The notes: generated from the sequence alone by a model not told the origin. Shown: positions 9,577 to 25,494, counted from the first letter of the stretch. The stretch is 64,000 nucleotides of DNA from JAFDBW01 sp963723355 (GCA_963723355.1 CAVRQQ010000007.1:21758-85757); one strand, 5' to 3'. Made by a program: numbers and translations.

Positions 9577-10869
9577 ATGAATTTTGTCGAAGAATTGACC
9601 TGGCGCGGCATGATCCACGACATCACGCCCGGGACGGAAGAACAACTTCAAAAGGAAATGACCTCAGCCTACGTTGGGATCGACCCGACTGCTGATTCTC
9701 TGCATATCGGCCACCTGGTCAGCGTGATGATGCTCAAGCATTTCCAGATCGCCGGCCACAAGCCGATCGCGCTGGTCGGCGGGGCAACAGGGATGATCGG
9801 CGATCCGTCGGGGAAGTCGGTGGAGCGTAACCTGCTCGACGAGCAGACCCTGCGTCATAACGAGGCCTGTTTGAAAAAACAGTTGGCGAAGTTTCTCGAT
9901 TTTGCATCGGATGCCGCCAATGCCGCCGAGCTGGTCAATAATTACGACTGGATGAAAGATTTCAGTTTCCTCGATTTTATCCGCGACATCGGCAAGCATA
10001 TTACGGTCAATTACATGATGGCCAAGGACAGCGTCAAAAAACGTCTGGGCGAAGAAGCCAAGATGGGCCTGTCGTTCACCGAATTTTCCTATCAGCTGGT
10101 TCAGGGGACCGATTTTTTGCACCTCTACCGTGAGAAGAACTGCAAGTTGCAGATGGGCGGCTCCGACCAATGGGGGAACATCACGACAGGGACGGAGCTG
10201 ATCCGTCGCAAGGAAGGCGGTGAAGCCTTTGCCCTGACCTGTCCGCTCATCACCAAGGCGGACGGCGGTAAGTTCGGCAAAACCGAAAGCGGCAACGTCT
10301 GGCTCGATCCGAAACTGACCACACCGTACAAGTTCTACCAGTTCTGGCTCAATGTCTCTGATGCCGATGCCGAGAAGTACATTAAAATCTTCACGCTCTT
10401 AAGTCAGGAAGAAGTGGCGGCACTGGTCAAAGAGCAGCACGCTGCACCGCACCTGCGACCGTTGCAGAAACGCCTGGCAAAAGAGGTCACCTGCATGGTC
10501 CATGATGAAGACGAATACAACAAGGCCGTGGAAGCCTCAGAGATTCTTTTTGGAAAAGCCACGACCGAAAGCCTGGCAAAGCTGGATAAGGAGACCTTCC
10601 TTTCGGTGTTTGAAGGTGTGCCGACCTATGAAGTCGACCGCGCCAAACTCGATGCCGGTGTGCCGGTCGTAGAACTGCTTGCCACTGAAACAGCGGCTTT
10701 CCCGTCCAAAGGTGAACTGCGCCGTACGATAAAAGGCAACGGACTCAGTCTGAACAAGGCCAAGCTGACCGATCAGGAATATTTGGTGACCGGTGCGGAT
10801 CTGATCAACGGATCGTACATACTGGTACAGAAGGGTAAGAAGAATTACTATATTATCGAGGCGGTGTGA
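9577..10869 (+). CDS. tyrS: Tyrosyl-tRNA synthetase
   Basis: Class I aminoacyl-tRNA synthetase charging tRNA-Tyr. The 430-residue protein has the HIGH motif in SLHIGHL (about residue 45), the tyrosine-pocket region YQLVQGTDFLHLY, GGSDQWGN, a KMSKS-equivalent KFGKTES and a C-terminal S4-like RNA-binding domain (GLSLNKAKLTDQEYLV). ATG 9577 gives the usual MNFVEELTWRG start; an in-frame TTG at 9565 is possible. No strong Shine-Dalgarno is visible. Confidence 0.95.
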   Translation: MNFVEELTWRGMIHDITPGTEEQLQKEMTSAYVGIDPTADSLHIGHLVSVMMLKHFQIAGHKPIALVGGATGMIGDPSGKSVERNLLDEQTLRHNEACLKKQLAKFLDFASDAANAAELVNNYDWMKDFSFLDFIRDIGKHITVNYMMAKDSVKKRLGEEAKMGLSFTEFSYQLVQGTDFLHLYREKNCKLQMGGSDQWGNITTGTELIRRKEGGEAFALTCPLITKADGGKFGKTESGNVWLDPKLTTPYKFYQFWLNVSDADAEKYIKIFTLLSQEEVAALVKEQHAAPHLRPLQKRLAKEVTCMVHDEDEYNKAVEASEILFGKATTESLAKLDKETFLSVFEGVPTYEVDRAKLDAGVPVVELLATETAAFPSKGELRRTIKGNGLSLNKAKLTDQEYLVTGADLINGSYILVQKGKKNYYIIEAV

Positions 10870-10898
10870 AACTGAACGGTGAGAAAACCGATGATCCT

Positions 10899-10941
10899 GG
10901 CCTGGAAGTGAAATCCTGCCGAGGAGACGGTTCTCCAGGCC
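10899..10941 (+). terminator. Hairpin after tyrS, no T-run
   Basis: An 8-bp perfect stem, GGCCTGGA/TCCAGGCC, about 30 bases after the tyrS stop. It lacks a following T tract, so it may act as an mRNA 3' stabiliser or a weak terminator. The rest of the 515-bp gap up to 16S rRNA holds the rRNA promoters listed next. Confidence 0.4.
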
Positions 10942-11032
10942 GCAAGGCGATGTTTCGCGCGCGTTATTTTTTGATTAAAATCAGTATCTTGAGATGCGAA
11001 AGTTTTTTTTTAAAAAAACCTGCAGAAAAGCC

Positions 11033-11061
11033 TTGACTCTTTCCGCCATCTTTATTAAATT
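11033..11061 (+). promoter_or_regulatory. rRNA promoter P1 (sigma-70 type)
   Basis: TTGACT (11033-11038), a 17-bp spacer and TAAATT (11056-11061), preceded by AT-rich runs that could act as an UP element (T8/A7 tracts around 11003-11018) and followed by a C-rich stretch. Confidence 0.6.
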
Positions 11062-11112
11062 CCCCCCTCGTTGCCGATCAAAAAGGTAACGCAAAAAAAG
11101 CAGAAAAGGCTC

Positions 11113-11141
11113 TTGACAGCCTGCTGCTTAATCGGTATAAC
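11113..11141 (+). promoter_or_regulatory. rRNA promoter P2 (sigma-70 type)
   Basis: Perfect -35 TTGACA (11113-11118), 17-bp spacer and TATAAC (11136-11141). It lies 80 bp after P1, giving tandem promoters as is usual for rRNA operons. Confidence 0.75.
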
Positions 11142-11288
11142 CACCGCTCGCTTGTTTGGCAGTCAAGATAAAAGCTGCCGGCAGATCGGGCGAAAAAAAA
11201 TCGAAAGACTCTCAAATAACAATTGACAGAGCAATTCGGTTTCGATATTCTTACTCTCCTGTCGCAACGGCGACGGAGATGTTTTGCC

Positions 11289-11304
11289 GGGTCTTTGAAA
11301 ACTG
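11289..11304 (+). promoter_or_regulatory. boxA-like antitermination site in rRNA leader
   Basis: GGGTCTTTGAAAACTG resembles the boxA NusB/NusE loading site (TGCTCTTTAACA). Similar CTTTGACA words recur before both tRNAs and 23S rRNA (about 13078 and 13324). Confidence 0.5.
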
Positions 11305-11384
11305 AATAGCAGACGCTTGTAAAATGGTTTGCGGGTCACAAGACAAACCAAAGAGTAAACAAACAGTATCAACTTATACAGTTT

Positions 11385-12951
<1,567 letters not shown>

Positions 12952-13077
12952 CCTCCCTGTCGTAAGACAGTGGCATCCTAAGGTCAATCGTCCGCCGTCA
13001 GGTGGATGAATCCCGCAAATCATTTAAGTCTGCTATTTAGTTTTGAGAGACCCGGGCCTCTTGGCAACAAGAGGTCC

Positions 13078-13089
13078 TGTTCTTTGACA
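13078..13089 (+). promoter_or_regulatory. boxA-like site in 16S-tRNA spacer
   Basis: TGTTCTTTGACA, the same word as in front of 23S, lies 22 bases before tRNA-Ile and fits a boxA antitermination element. Confidence 0.45.
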
Positions 13090-13110
13090 AGTTCGAAAAT
13101 CAAGACATGT

Positions 13111-13187
13111 GGGCTAGTAGCTCAGCTGGCTAGAGCACACGACTGATAATCGTGAGGTCGGAGGTTCAAGTCCTCCCTGGCCCACCA
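13111..13187 (+). tRNA. ileT: tRNA-Ile (GAU)
   Basis: 77-nt cloverleaf: acceptor GGGCTAG pairs CTGGCCC, anticodon loop CTGATAA gives GAT, T loop GTTCAAG, and CCA is encoded. It sits in the 16S-23S spacer, as is standard. Confidence 0.97.
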
Positions 13188-13196
13188 GATTCTCAT

Positions 13197-13272
13197 GGGG
13201 GTGTAGCTCAGTTGGGAGAGCGCCTGCCTTGCAAGCAGGAGGTCATCGGTTCGAACCCGTTCACCTCCACCA
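13197..13272 (+). tRNA. alaT: tRNA-Ala (UGC)
   Basis: 76-nt cloverleaf: acceptor GGGGGTG with CACCTCC, anticodon TGC in CTTGCAA, T-loop GGTTCGAACC, encoded CCA. Second tRNA of the rRNA spacer. Confidence 0.97.
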
Positions 13273-13323
13273 TTATTTTGGTGGGGTTTCGAGATCACCG
13301 GAAGCCCATGTCGATTCTTTTTT

Positions 13324-13335
13324 CGTTCTTTGACA
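13324..13335 (+). promoter_or_regulatory. boxA-like site before 23S rRNA
   Basis: CGTTCTTTGACA between tRNA-Ala and 23S repeats the boxA-like word found in the 16S-tRNA spacer. Confidence 0.45.
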
Positions 13336-13428
13336 ATTGCATAGAGTTTTTTATTGATGCACAAAAATTCAGACACGTACGCGTGTCTGTGGCAATACCA
13401 AAGCAAACTGTAGTTAAGACTTTTTTAT

Positions 13429-16389
<2,961 letters not shown>

Positions 16390-16506
16390 TAAAAAGTTTT
16401 ACGTGAAGGCGGGGGGAGGTTCTCCTCCCCCCAACTTCCATAAGTTTGCGGTATGCCAGCATCAATCAATAAACAACTCTAGGCAATTGAAAACCAGTTT
16501 ACGGTT

Positions 16507-16623
16507 TTCGGTGGCTATAGCGTAGGGGTCACACCTGTTCCCATCTCGAACACAGAAGTTAAGCCCTATTGCGCCGATGATACTGCATGGGTGACTGTGT
16601 GGGAAAGTAGGTCGCCGCCGAAA
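16507..16623 (+). rRNA. rrf: 5S ribosomal RNA
   Basis: About 117 nt, with closing stem GGTGGC/GCCGCC, the conserved CCCATCTCGAACACAGAAGT segment and GTGGGAAAGTAGGTCGCCGC at the 3' end. Last gene of the operon. Confidence 0.95.
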
Positions 16624-16632
16624 TTATTTGTA

Positions 16633-16669
16633 AAGGCCCCGTCTCGAATGAGACGGGGCCTTTTTTTTT
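16633..16669 (+). terminator. rRNA operon terminator
   Basis: A 12-bp GC-rich stem (AGGCCCCGTCTC/GAGACGGGGCCT) with GAAT loop and nine following T residues: a strong intrinsic terminator. It also lies just after the 3' end of the convergent ntrX-like gene. Confidence 0.95.
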
Positions 16670-16697
16670 GTAAACAGTCAGCGAATCCGGGAAAAAG

Positions 16698-18068
<1,371 letters not shown>

Positions 18069-18088
18069 ATTCCCTCTATAAAATAGCT

Positions 18089-20345
18089 CTAGGTCTGCTC
18101 GGTATCCGTTGATATTGGCAGTTCGACAATAAAGTGGGTCCCATGTGGCTCATTATCACGAACCCGGATATAGCCATTATGGTCGGAAATGATTGTGGAC
18201 ACAATAGCCAGTCCAAGCCCGGTTCCCGATTTCTTGGTTGAAAAATAAGGTTCGAATAGCCGTGGTTTGTCTTCCGCCGGGATGCCGCAGCCGTTATCGC
18301 TAATCTTCAGTGTGACGATTTGTAAGGCTGAGTTGAAAGAAGTCTCTATGCCGATTACGCCGTTGCCATCAACCGCGGCCACGGCGTTGTCCAACAGGTT
18401 GATAACAACCCGCCTGATCTGTTCGTGGTCAATGTTAAAGATCGGCACTTCCGTGTCCAGCTTCAGCTGGAAGTTGATTTCCTTATGCCCTTCCTGGAAC
18501 AGCACGAGAGCCTGGCTGACAACATCATTCAGGTTGTTCGGACTCGGATTGCTGGCAGGCATACGAGCGAAACTGGAGAATTCATTGACCAGGTTTTTCA
18601 AGTCATCAACTTGTTTTATGATCATTCCGGTGCACTCATCAAAGACCGAATCCTCAGCGTCAAACTTGTCGAGGTAGCGTCTGCGCAGTCGTTGTGCCGA
18701 GAGTTGAATCGGGGTCAAGCGGGTTCTTGATTTCGTGAGCGATGCGACGCGCGACCTCTCGCCATGCTGCCATCCGCTGTGCCTTGAGCAGCTGCGTCAG
18801 GTCGTCGAAGACCACGACAGTGCCCATGAACTCGTTGTTTTCGTCCTTAAGGGTTGTCACGTTCACCAGCAAAACAACCTTGTTACCGCCCGTTGGCAGG
18901 GTAATCTGTTTGCGGATAGAGTCTTTGCCGGAACTGACCAGTTCCTTGAGTATCCCCTTGATCATTGGCAGGTAATCCGGAGTGACAATATCACGGAAAT
19001 TGCGGCCGATAATCTTCGGTGTCTTCAGTCCGAGCAATTGTTCAGCAGACTTGTTGATCGTGGTGATTTGACCGCGACTGTCGATGGAAACGACTCCGGC
19101 CGTGACGTTGGCGAGAACAATTTCCATGTATCGCCGTCGCTGTTCGAGTTCGAGGTTTGATGACTGCAACTCACGGTTGGCCATCCGGATGGTCTCCTGG
19201 CTCTTGCGCAGGTCCGCTGTCATCGTGTTGAAAGCTTCTACCAGGGAGCCGACTTCATCATTGCTGTGGCTCTCAAGAGTTACGTCCAGGTCACCTGAGG
19301 CGACACGATTGGTTGCCACGGCCAGATCCTGTATCGGCTCCGTGATGCCGCGAGCCAGGTGGAAGCCGGCCCATGTCGATAGAAAGATGATAACTAATGC
19401 AATCAGCAGCAGAAAGAGGACGTAGCCTTTCTGGATCTTTCCTTTAAGAAGTTTGGTAGATTTGTACTGCTCGAAGGAACTGCTGATCTCTTTCATCTTA
19501 TTGACCAGCGAATAGGGGACATAGTAGTTGACGACCACAACTCCGACCACGTCATCGGGGTTCCAGTTGGAATATACCGGGACAATCCCCCTGATCAGGT
19601 CAGCCCGACCGATCGGGCTGATACGCGTGAAGCGATTACCCTGCAGAGCCTCACGGATGCTGTCGGAGCCCGGATCGGTAAACTCCGCAGCGGGAACCTG
19701 TGGGTTGACAGCCCGGACCAGTTCCTCGAGGGTTGATGAAAAGACCTCGACAATGCCGAGGTTGTACTCCTTCTGCTTCTGGTGAATGTGTTCGACCAGG
19801 AGCGGAAGATTGTCCTCGTTGAGCAGCTTCTCATTCTTGATGGCCTGGGAAATCTGGTCGGCATAGTAGAGCGCATTGCTGGCAGAGTTCTTGTAGTAAG
19901 TTTGTGCGACCTCAAGGGATTCCTTGAGTGATTCCTCGATCTGGTTGTTGAACCAGTTTTCTATTGAATTGGTAATAAACCCTGCTGAAACGAAAAAAAG
20001 CAGCATGGTCGGGATCAATGACAGGGCAATGAACGACAGGACCAGCTTGCTGCGCAGCTTTGCCCCGGGTATCCCGCGCCTTCGTTCCAGCAAAAGCTTG
20101 AATATGTTCCGCATGACCAGGAACAGGCAGAGGATGATCAACAGGATGTTCAGGTTGATCAGGGCGAGAACCAGGATGTTTCCGGTGAGGGGGATTTCCG
20201 AGGTCAGCTCGAAAAGCTGACCCTGGTAGCGCAGTGACAATGCGACCAGTCCGACGATGCCGGCGACGATTAACCATTCGCGACGGCGTTTGCGGAATTC
20301 GGTGTTCTGAGCACCTGATGTCTTGACTGGTTTTGTGGTCGGCAT
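18089..20345 (-). CDS. ntrY: NtrY-like membrane sensor histidine kinase (frameshift near 18705)
   Basis: About 750-residue sensor: two to three N-terminal transmembrane segments, an extracytoplasmic region, another transmembrane helix (YVLFLLLIALVIIFLSTWAG), HAMP, PAS (IVLANVTAGVVSIDSRGQITTINKSAEQLLGL), HisKA with phospho-acceptor His in AHEIKNP, and a HATPase domain (ISDNGCGIPAED, GTGLGLAIVSTI). The frame breaks right after HEIKNPL, at an extra base in CTTGACCCCG: removing one G restores HEIKNPLTPIQLSAQRLRRRY, the family sequence. ATG 20345 is the likely start, with a weak ribosome site. Kinase partner of the following ntrX-like gene. Confidence 0.85.
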
Positions 20346-20504
20346 GAGTATGTCTATCGTTGCGTAATTTAAGCGTAAAATGGACACTATTGCAAGCCAC
20401 AACTGGTGGACACGCGTGCAGCCAAGTTTGTCAAACCGGGTCCGCGTAAAGAATGCCCGGATGTGCCGGAAACCAGGGGTTGAACGTCATCGGATTGTAC
20501 AAAC

Positions 20505-20532
20505 AAAAAAGGCAGCCGAATCGGCTGCCTTG
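20505..20532 (-). terminator. lpxC terminator
   Basis: Stem AAGGCAGCCGA/TCGGCTGCCTT, followed on the minus strand by six T residues, about 25 bases beyond the lpxC stop. It separates lpxC from ntrY/ntrX. Confidence 0.9.
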
Positions 20533-20553
20533 TCAGTCATTGTTCTCTCCGTA

Positions 20554-21486
20554 TCAGGCCTTGGAAAACGCCAGATCGGTGGCGAATGCCGGAGCCATCT
20601 GCAGAGCTGCCTTCACGTCGTCTTCGCTGAACTCGAGAAGCTGCCAGCTGTCAGGGGTGTCTAGAATCTTCTCTACCAGTTGGTGATTCACGTCATGACC
20701 GGCCTTGAAGGCGCGGACATGGCCGAGGATCGGATAACCGACCAGGCTCAAGTCGCCGATGGCATCGAGGATCTTGTGGCGGACAAATTCATCCTGAAAA
20801 CGCAGGCCTTCCGGATTGAGGATTTTTTCATCATCAACGACGATGGCATTCTCCAGGGAACCGCCCCGTGCGAGTCCGGCAGCCTTGAGCATTTCGACAT
20901 CCTTGAGGAAGCCGAACGTGCGCGCCGGCGCCAAATCTTTGCGGAAACCTGACGGCGTGACCTTGATCGAGCGCTTCTGCAAGGCAATGCATGGATGCTG
21001 GAAAGCGATGTCAAAGGTGATGCGGAAGAAACGTGATGGAATAATGCTGACGCGTTTTTCACCGTCAATCACGGAGACCGGCTTGCGGATGGCCAGAATT
21101 TTACGGCTCGTGGTGTGCCGGGTCAGGCCGGCTTCTTCGATGACCGAAACAAAAGGCGCGGAACTGCCGTCCATAATCGGTACTTCCGGGCCGTCAATGT
21201 CGATATGCAGGTTATCCACACCGTATGCGGCGAGCGCTGCCAACAGGTGCTCAACGGTCGAAACACGAGCGTCTCCATTGGCAATCACCGTCGCCAGACG
21301 AGTATCGACGACGTTGGCAGATGTCGCCTCGATGGAGACCTTGCGGTCACCCATCTGGCGATGAAAAACAATGCCAACGCCAGCGTCTGCAGGGCGCAAG
21401 GTCATGTTGATACGTTGCCCGGTGTGCAGGCCGATGCCGGATATGGCAGTCGGGCGGGCAATTGTTGTCTGGCAAATCATAATCAT
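20554..21486 (-). CDS. lpxC: UDP-3-O-acyl-N-acetylglucosamine deacetylase LpxC
   Basis: Zinc deacetylase for the committed step of lipid A synthesis. The 310-residue protein starts TTIARPTAISGIGLHTG and has zinc ligand H80 in STVEHLLAALAAYG, the substrate loop DGSSAPFVSVI, and the second metal site in HKILDAIGDLSLVG plus GHDVNHQLV. ATG 21486 follows AGGA; ATG 21480 is an alternative. It is transcribed alone, with its own terminator. Confidence 0.96.
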   Translation of the reverse strand: MIMICQTTIARPTAISGIGLHTGQRINMTLRPADAGVGIVFHRQMGDRKVSIEATSANVVDTRLATVIANGDARVSTVEHLLAALAAYGVDNLHIDIDGPEVPIMDGSSAPFVSVIEEAGLTRHTTSRKILAIRKPVSVIDGEKRVSIIPSRFFRITFDIAFQHPCIALQKRSIKVTPSGFRKDLAPARTFGFLKDVEMLKAAGLARGGSLENAIVVDDEKILNPEGLRFQDEFVRHKILDAIGDLSLVGYPILGHVRAFKAGHDVNHQLVEKILDTPDSWQLLEFSEDDVKAALQMAPAFATDLAFSKA

Positions 21487-21677
21487 GAGGCGAATCCTTG
21501 TGTTTCAGTTTGTTCAACACACCTATGTTATGCAATTGTCTTGCCAATGTTAGGGTTGTGTTAAGGTGCTGATATCGTTGTCTATTTATTTGGTCTTCCC
21601 CAGGGGAGGCGGTGTGGAAGAGTCTTTTTGTTGCAACGGGTGTGTTTTTGTAACCACACAATATAGCGCCGGCAAAA

Positions 21678-23369
21678 TTACAGCCTGCCAGAACGCAGAA
21701 TGCCCACCGCAAGCCAGAGACCGAGCAGGCCGGCAATCGAATATCCAAGCAAACCCAGCAGTGGAAAGCCGAAGACCATCGGCCCCTTGTCAATCTGCAT
21801 GACCAGTGAAGAGCCGACGATCAGTGAGCCGATGACCAGCGAAAATGAAACCCGGTTACTGGAGCGGTCAAGATCGGTGACCAGTTTCTCCAGACCACGG
21901 TGCTCGAGGTCGATCTTGAACTGGTTGCGATTCAGGCGATTGATAAACTCCTTGATGTCGTGTGGCAGGTTTTTTGCCAGTGACGTGTATGCAACGGCGA
22001 TTCGGCTTGCCTGTGCGGAAATGTTTTTTGGGCTGAAGCGTTCGACAATAAGTCTCTTCACATAGGGCCGCATGTGGGAAATCATGTTGAAATTCGGGTC
22101 CAGCTGCCGGCCAACACCCTCCATGACCACAAGGGCCTTGGCGAGCATCATGTAGTCCGGGGGAAAGTGGATACGATGGTGGGTCAGAATCTCAATAAAC
22201 TCAGAGAAAAGTCTGCCGATCTTGATGTCCTGCAGGACCAGGTCGTAATAATCTTCGATAAAGTCGTGCAGGTCTCTCCTAAGATTTTTCAGGTCCGCAG
22301 TGTCGGTCAATTCCCCTGAGTAGAGAAGTTGTGAGATGATACGATCCACATCTCTTTCGAGCAGGGCCTGCAACAGGTCGAGTAGTTGTTCCTTGAGGTC
22401 TTGTCCGAGGCGTCCGACCATACCAAAGTCGATCATGCAGATGACCTGGTCAGGCAGGACGAAGATGTTTCCCGGGTGAGGGTCTGCGTGAAACAGCCCA
22501 TAGTCGAGAACCTGTTTCAGAAAGGCATCCGCACCGCGTTTGGCAATTTCCTTGAGATCGTAACCCTGTGCCCTGAGTTTTTCCAGCTGCGAGATTTTTA
22601 TCCCGGGGACGTACTCCATGGTAAGGACGATTTCACCGGAATAGTCCCAGAATATTTTCGGGATGTAAACGGTTGTGCTGTCGGCGAAGTTGGATGCGAA
22701 ACGTTCGACAGTGTGGCCTTCCCGGGTGAAGTTCATTTCCCGCATGATGCTGCGGCGAAACTCCTTGACCAGCCCGACCGGGTCATAAAGGGCAACGGTC
22801 GGGACGTGCTGTTCGATCAGGTAGGCGAGGCCCATCAGGACATCGATATCGGTTTCAACAACTCTGGTTATGCCCGGTCGCCGGACCTTGAAAACCACCT
22901 CTTCGCCGCTCCTGAGCTTGCCGCGATGGACCTGGGCAATACTTGCCGCGGCGATCGGCTGCTCCGAGAATTCAGCGAAGAGTTCATCTGCCGGATAGCC
23001 CAGCTCACGCTGAATCTGGGTTTTGATCTGGTCCAGCGTGACAGCAGGGACCTCGTCCTGCAGTTTGCTGAATTCTTCAATGAAGTCCTGATCAAGGACA
23101 TCGGGGCGGGTCGAAAGCAGCTGCCCGAGTTTGATGAAGGTCGGGCCGAGTTCCTCCATGGCCATGCGCAGTCGCTGAGATTGGCTGAGCCGCTCCAGTT
23201 CCTTGTGCATTCTGTCGCGCGTAACGATGCGTTTGCCAAGCTCCAGGTAGTAATCAATGTTGAGCTGTTCGACAAAATGGCCGAACCCGTACTTGATCAG
23301 TACGCCCAGGATTGTCCTGTAGCGCCGGATAGTCCGAATATTTCTGTTAACGCGAAGAATTGGCAGCAT
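21678..23369 (-). CDS. ubiB: UbiB/ABC1-family protein kinase-like protein
   Basis: A 563-residue ABC1/COQ8 atypical kinase. It has the KxGQ motif (FIKLGQLLSTRPD), the A-rich loop AAASIAQVHRG replacing the kinase P-loop, VFKVRRPG with the catalytic Lys, FHADPHPGNIFV and IDFGMVGR, then two C-terminal transmembrane helices. The family supports quinone biosynthesis; which quinone it serves here is not shown. It follows a phasin-like gene by 24 bp, a pairing common in these bacteria. Confidence 0.88.
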   Translation of the reverse strand: MLPILRVNRNIRTIRRYRTILGVLIKYGFGHFVEQLNIDYYLELGKRIVTRDRMHKELERLSQSQRLRMAMEELGPTFIKLGQLLSTRPDVLDQDFIEEFSKLQDEVPAVTLDQIKTQIQRELGYPADELFAEFSEQPIAAASIAQVHRGKLRSGEEVVFKVRRPGITRVVETDIDVLMGLAYLIEQHVPTVALYDPVGLVKEFRRSIMREMNFTREGHTVERFASNFADSTTVYIPKIFWDYSGEIVLTMEYVPGIKISQLEKLRAQGYDLKEIAKRGADAFLKQVLDYGLFHADPHPGNIFVLPDQVICMIDFGMVGRLGQDLKEQLLDLLQALLERDVDRIISQLLYSGELTDTADLKNLRRDLHDFIEDYYDLVLQDIKIGRLFSEFIEILTHHRIHFPPDYMMLAKALVVMEGVGRQLDPNFNMISHMRPYVKRLIVERFSPKNISAQASRIAVAYTSLAKNLPHDIKEFINRLNRNQFKIDLEHRGLEKLVTDLDRSSNRVSFSLVIGSLIVGSSLVMQIDKGPMVFGFPLLGLLGYSIAGLLGLWLAVGILRSGRL

Positions 23370-23393
23370 GGTCAGGTCCGGGGCTGCAATGCT

Positions 23394-23687
23394 TTATTTA
23401 AGCTTTCTCTCCAGAGATGCGACTTTTTTCTTCAGCTTGTCGAATTCCTCGGTCGTGACCACGCCCATGCGTTCACAGGCTTTTTTGACTTCCACACGTG
23501 CCTGCTCCTGCATCTTCTCCTGGTTTTTGCTCGCCGCTTCCTGGACTTTCTGCAGAAAAGCTTTTCCTTCTTCTTCGCTGATATCAAGCTTTTCGCGCAG
23601 TTCCTGGATCAAGTCTTCGGCTTTTTTCTGGGTGAGGGTCATTGCGCCAACAGCCGTCAGCACGGTCTTCTCGAGCAGCTCAATCAT
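23394..23687 (-). CDS. Phasin-like coiled-coil protein
   Basis: A 97-residue, strongly charged helical protein (MIELLEKTVLTAVGAMTLTQ, then heptads through KKKVASLERKLK). It matches small PHA-granule-associated/phasin-like proteins (PhaF-like) usually found next to ubiB-type genes. ATG 23687 follows a perfect AAGGAGG. No PHA synthase is in the window, so a granule role is not supported. It may instead modulate the neighbouring UbiB-like kinase (inference). Confidence 0.7.
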   Translation of the reverse strand: MIELLEKTVLTAVGAMTLTQKKAEDLIQELREKLDISEEEGKAFLQKVQEAASKNQEKMQEQARVEVKKACERMGVVTTEEFDKLKKKVASLERKLK

Positions 23688-23762
23688 GATAGCCTCCTTG
23701 TCTGTATCCATTTGGATAAATGAAATAATTATATCAACATGTTAGCAGAGCAGGGGGGGCTT

Positions 23763-24708
23763 TCAAGCGTTTTGCAGAAGATATTCGATCTCGGGGAGGG
23801 CGGCCATGGCAGAGGCTTCTCCCGCTGCTATGATTTCTTTGGCACGGTGAAACTCCAGCAGTGTGATGCCGTTGAGAGACGGTCTGATGAGCAGGTCATG
23901 AGGGTTCTGGCGCAGGTGCAGTTCATTGATCACGTTTTCCATGATGACAACACTCTGGGCACAGACGCGGAAGATATTGGGTGTTCTCAGGTCACCACGC
24001 GCATCTTCTTTCAAACCCTGCCCGATTGCGGTACGGAATGCATGTTCTATTGTGCGGGCACTGAACAGGTTACGCCAGCGACTGACCGGCTTCGCAAGAC
24101 CATGCACGGCAGGCAGGAAAGTTTCAGGGGTTTGTTTGTTGACTGCCGGTATGGTGCAGACTCCGATGACCTTGTCTGCACCGAGATGACGAGCGACATC
24201 GATCGGGATCGGTTTGCACAGTCCGCCATCAACGAGAAAACGCTGTCCAAAACGTACCGGAGAGAAAATCCCCGGAAACGCGAGGCCTGCGCGCAGTGCC
24301 TCCAGCAGGTCTCCCTGCTTGATGATGACTGCCTCGCCGGTGTTGATGTCGGTTGCCGTGATCGCCAGCGGCCGGTTGAGGTCTTCGAAATCACGCGCCG
24401 GCAAGCAGTTCGGCTATGAACGAGACCAGCTTCTTGCTGTCGGTCAGCCCCGAAGTCGGCAGAACCGGATCAAGTAGCCTGGCCATGCTCCGCCAATCAA
24501 TTTCGAGGGCGGCCTTTTCCATGTGATCGATCGGAACGCCTGCCGCATACATGGCACCGATAAAGGCCCCCATGGACGTACCGGCAATGATGTCAATCGG
24601 GATGTCTGCTTGTTCGAGGACTTTCAGGACGCCAATATGGGCAAGGCCTCTTGCCGCGCCACCGCCAAGAGCAAGACCGATTCTGGGCCTGGGTGGAGTG
24701 GTGTGCAT
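23763..24708 (-). CDS. Patatin-like phospholipase (frameshift near 24400)
   Basis: Patatin/RssA-type serine hydrolase of about 315 residues. It has the oxyanion loop GLALGGGAARGLAHIGVL, nucleophile elbow GTSMGA and the dyad Asp in DGGLCKPIP. One extra base at about 24400 puts a stop after AELLAGA; reading resumes one base on as ARDFEDLNRPLAITATDI, so a single-base correction restores it. ATG 24708 follows CGGAG. No lipoprotein or secretion signal, so probably cytoplasmic. Confidence 0.85.
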
Positions 24709-24739
24709 AGGGACTCCGGGGACGGGCAACGTGGACGCC

Positions 24740-24955
24740 TCAGCGCCTGAATAACCAGAAAACCAGCGAGAGCAGGAGCGAGACCAACAGGCAAGTCCCG
24801 AGCGGGAAGAAGAAAGAAAAATTATCCCGTTCGATGCGAATATCGCCCGGAAGTTTGCCTATGAAGTTCAGTTTTCCGCCAAAATTCAGGAACAGGCCGA
24901 CAGCGACCAGCAGAAGCCCGGCAACGATTAATGTCTTGCCCAGGCCGTTGCCCAT
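24740..24955 (-). CDS. DUF2905 small membrane protein
   Basis: A 71-residue protein with two transmembrane helices (LIVAGLLLVAVGLFLNF and FPLGTCLLVSLLLSLVFWLF) around the family sequence GKLPGDIRIERDNFSFFFPLG, matching DUF2905. Its ATG overlaps the queH stop in TGATG, so translation is coupled. Function unknown. Confidence 0.85.
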   Translation of the reverse strand: MGNGLGKTLIVAGLLLVAVGLFLNFGGKLNFIGKLPGDIRIERDNFSFFFPLGTCLLVSLLLSLVFWLFRR

Positions 24956-25494
24956 CAATTGTTTCTGCTGGGATGGTAGCGGTCCTTTTCCGAGTAGATG
25001 CAACCGCAATACTGTTGCCTGTAGAGCCCCATGGACTTGGATGCCTTGATCCCCTCCTGCCAACCTGCCCGGAAGTCATCGTAGAAGAACTCTATCCCAT
25101 AATAACGGCCCAGTTCTTCCCCGAGTTTGCGAATCAGTTCGTGGTTCTGGTAGCGCGAATACAGCAGGCTGGTAGAGAATGCATCGTAGTCTGAGGCTGC
25201 GGCATAGGCTGCAGCCTCTTTGAGACGTGACTGGTAACAGTAGGTACAGCGTCCCGCAGGTTCAGAGGCAACCTGAGCCAGAAAGTCCTCCAGCAGGTAT
25301 TCGTCCCGGTAGATGACTTTGAGCTCGCTGGATGCAGCGTATTCTTCAACGGCCTGCAGACGGCGACGATATTCCTGGTATGGATGGATGTTGTGATTGA
25401 AGAAGTATCCATCAATTTCATGTCCTGATTCCCGTAGCGTGCGAACCGGGAATATGGCACAGTTGGCGCAGCAGATATGCAGCAGAATGTTCAT
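24955..25494 (-). CDS. queH: Epoxyqueuosine reductase QueH
   Basis: Iron-sulfur enzyme for the last step of queuosine tRNA modification, a non-cobalamin alternative to QueG. The 179-residue protein has HICCANC (C8, C9, C12), a mid CTYCYQSR and the C-terminal YCGCIYSEKDRY, the cysteines expected for its cofactor. It is the first gene of a short operon with the DUF2905 protein. Confidence 0.9.
   Translation of the reverse strand: MNILLHICCANCAIFPVRTLRESGHEIDGYFFNHNIHPYQEYRRRLQAVEEYAASSELKVIYRDEYLLEDFLAQVASEPAGRCTYCYQSRLKEAAAYAAASDYDAFSTSLLYSRYQNHELIRKLGEELGRYYGIEFFYDDFRAGWQEGIKASKSMGLYRQQYCGCIYSEKDRYHPSRNN

Noticed and set aside
24391..24404. In-frame UGA within the patatin gene as another selenocysteine
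   Set aside because: Protein similarity continues in a different frame after the stop, so this is a frameshift, not recoding, and no SECIS-like hairpin follows.
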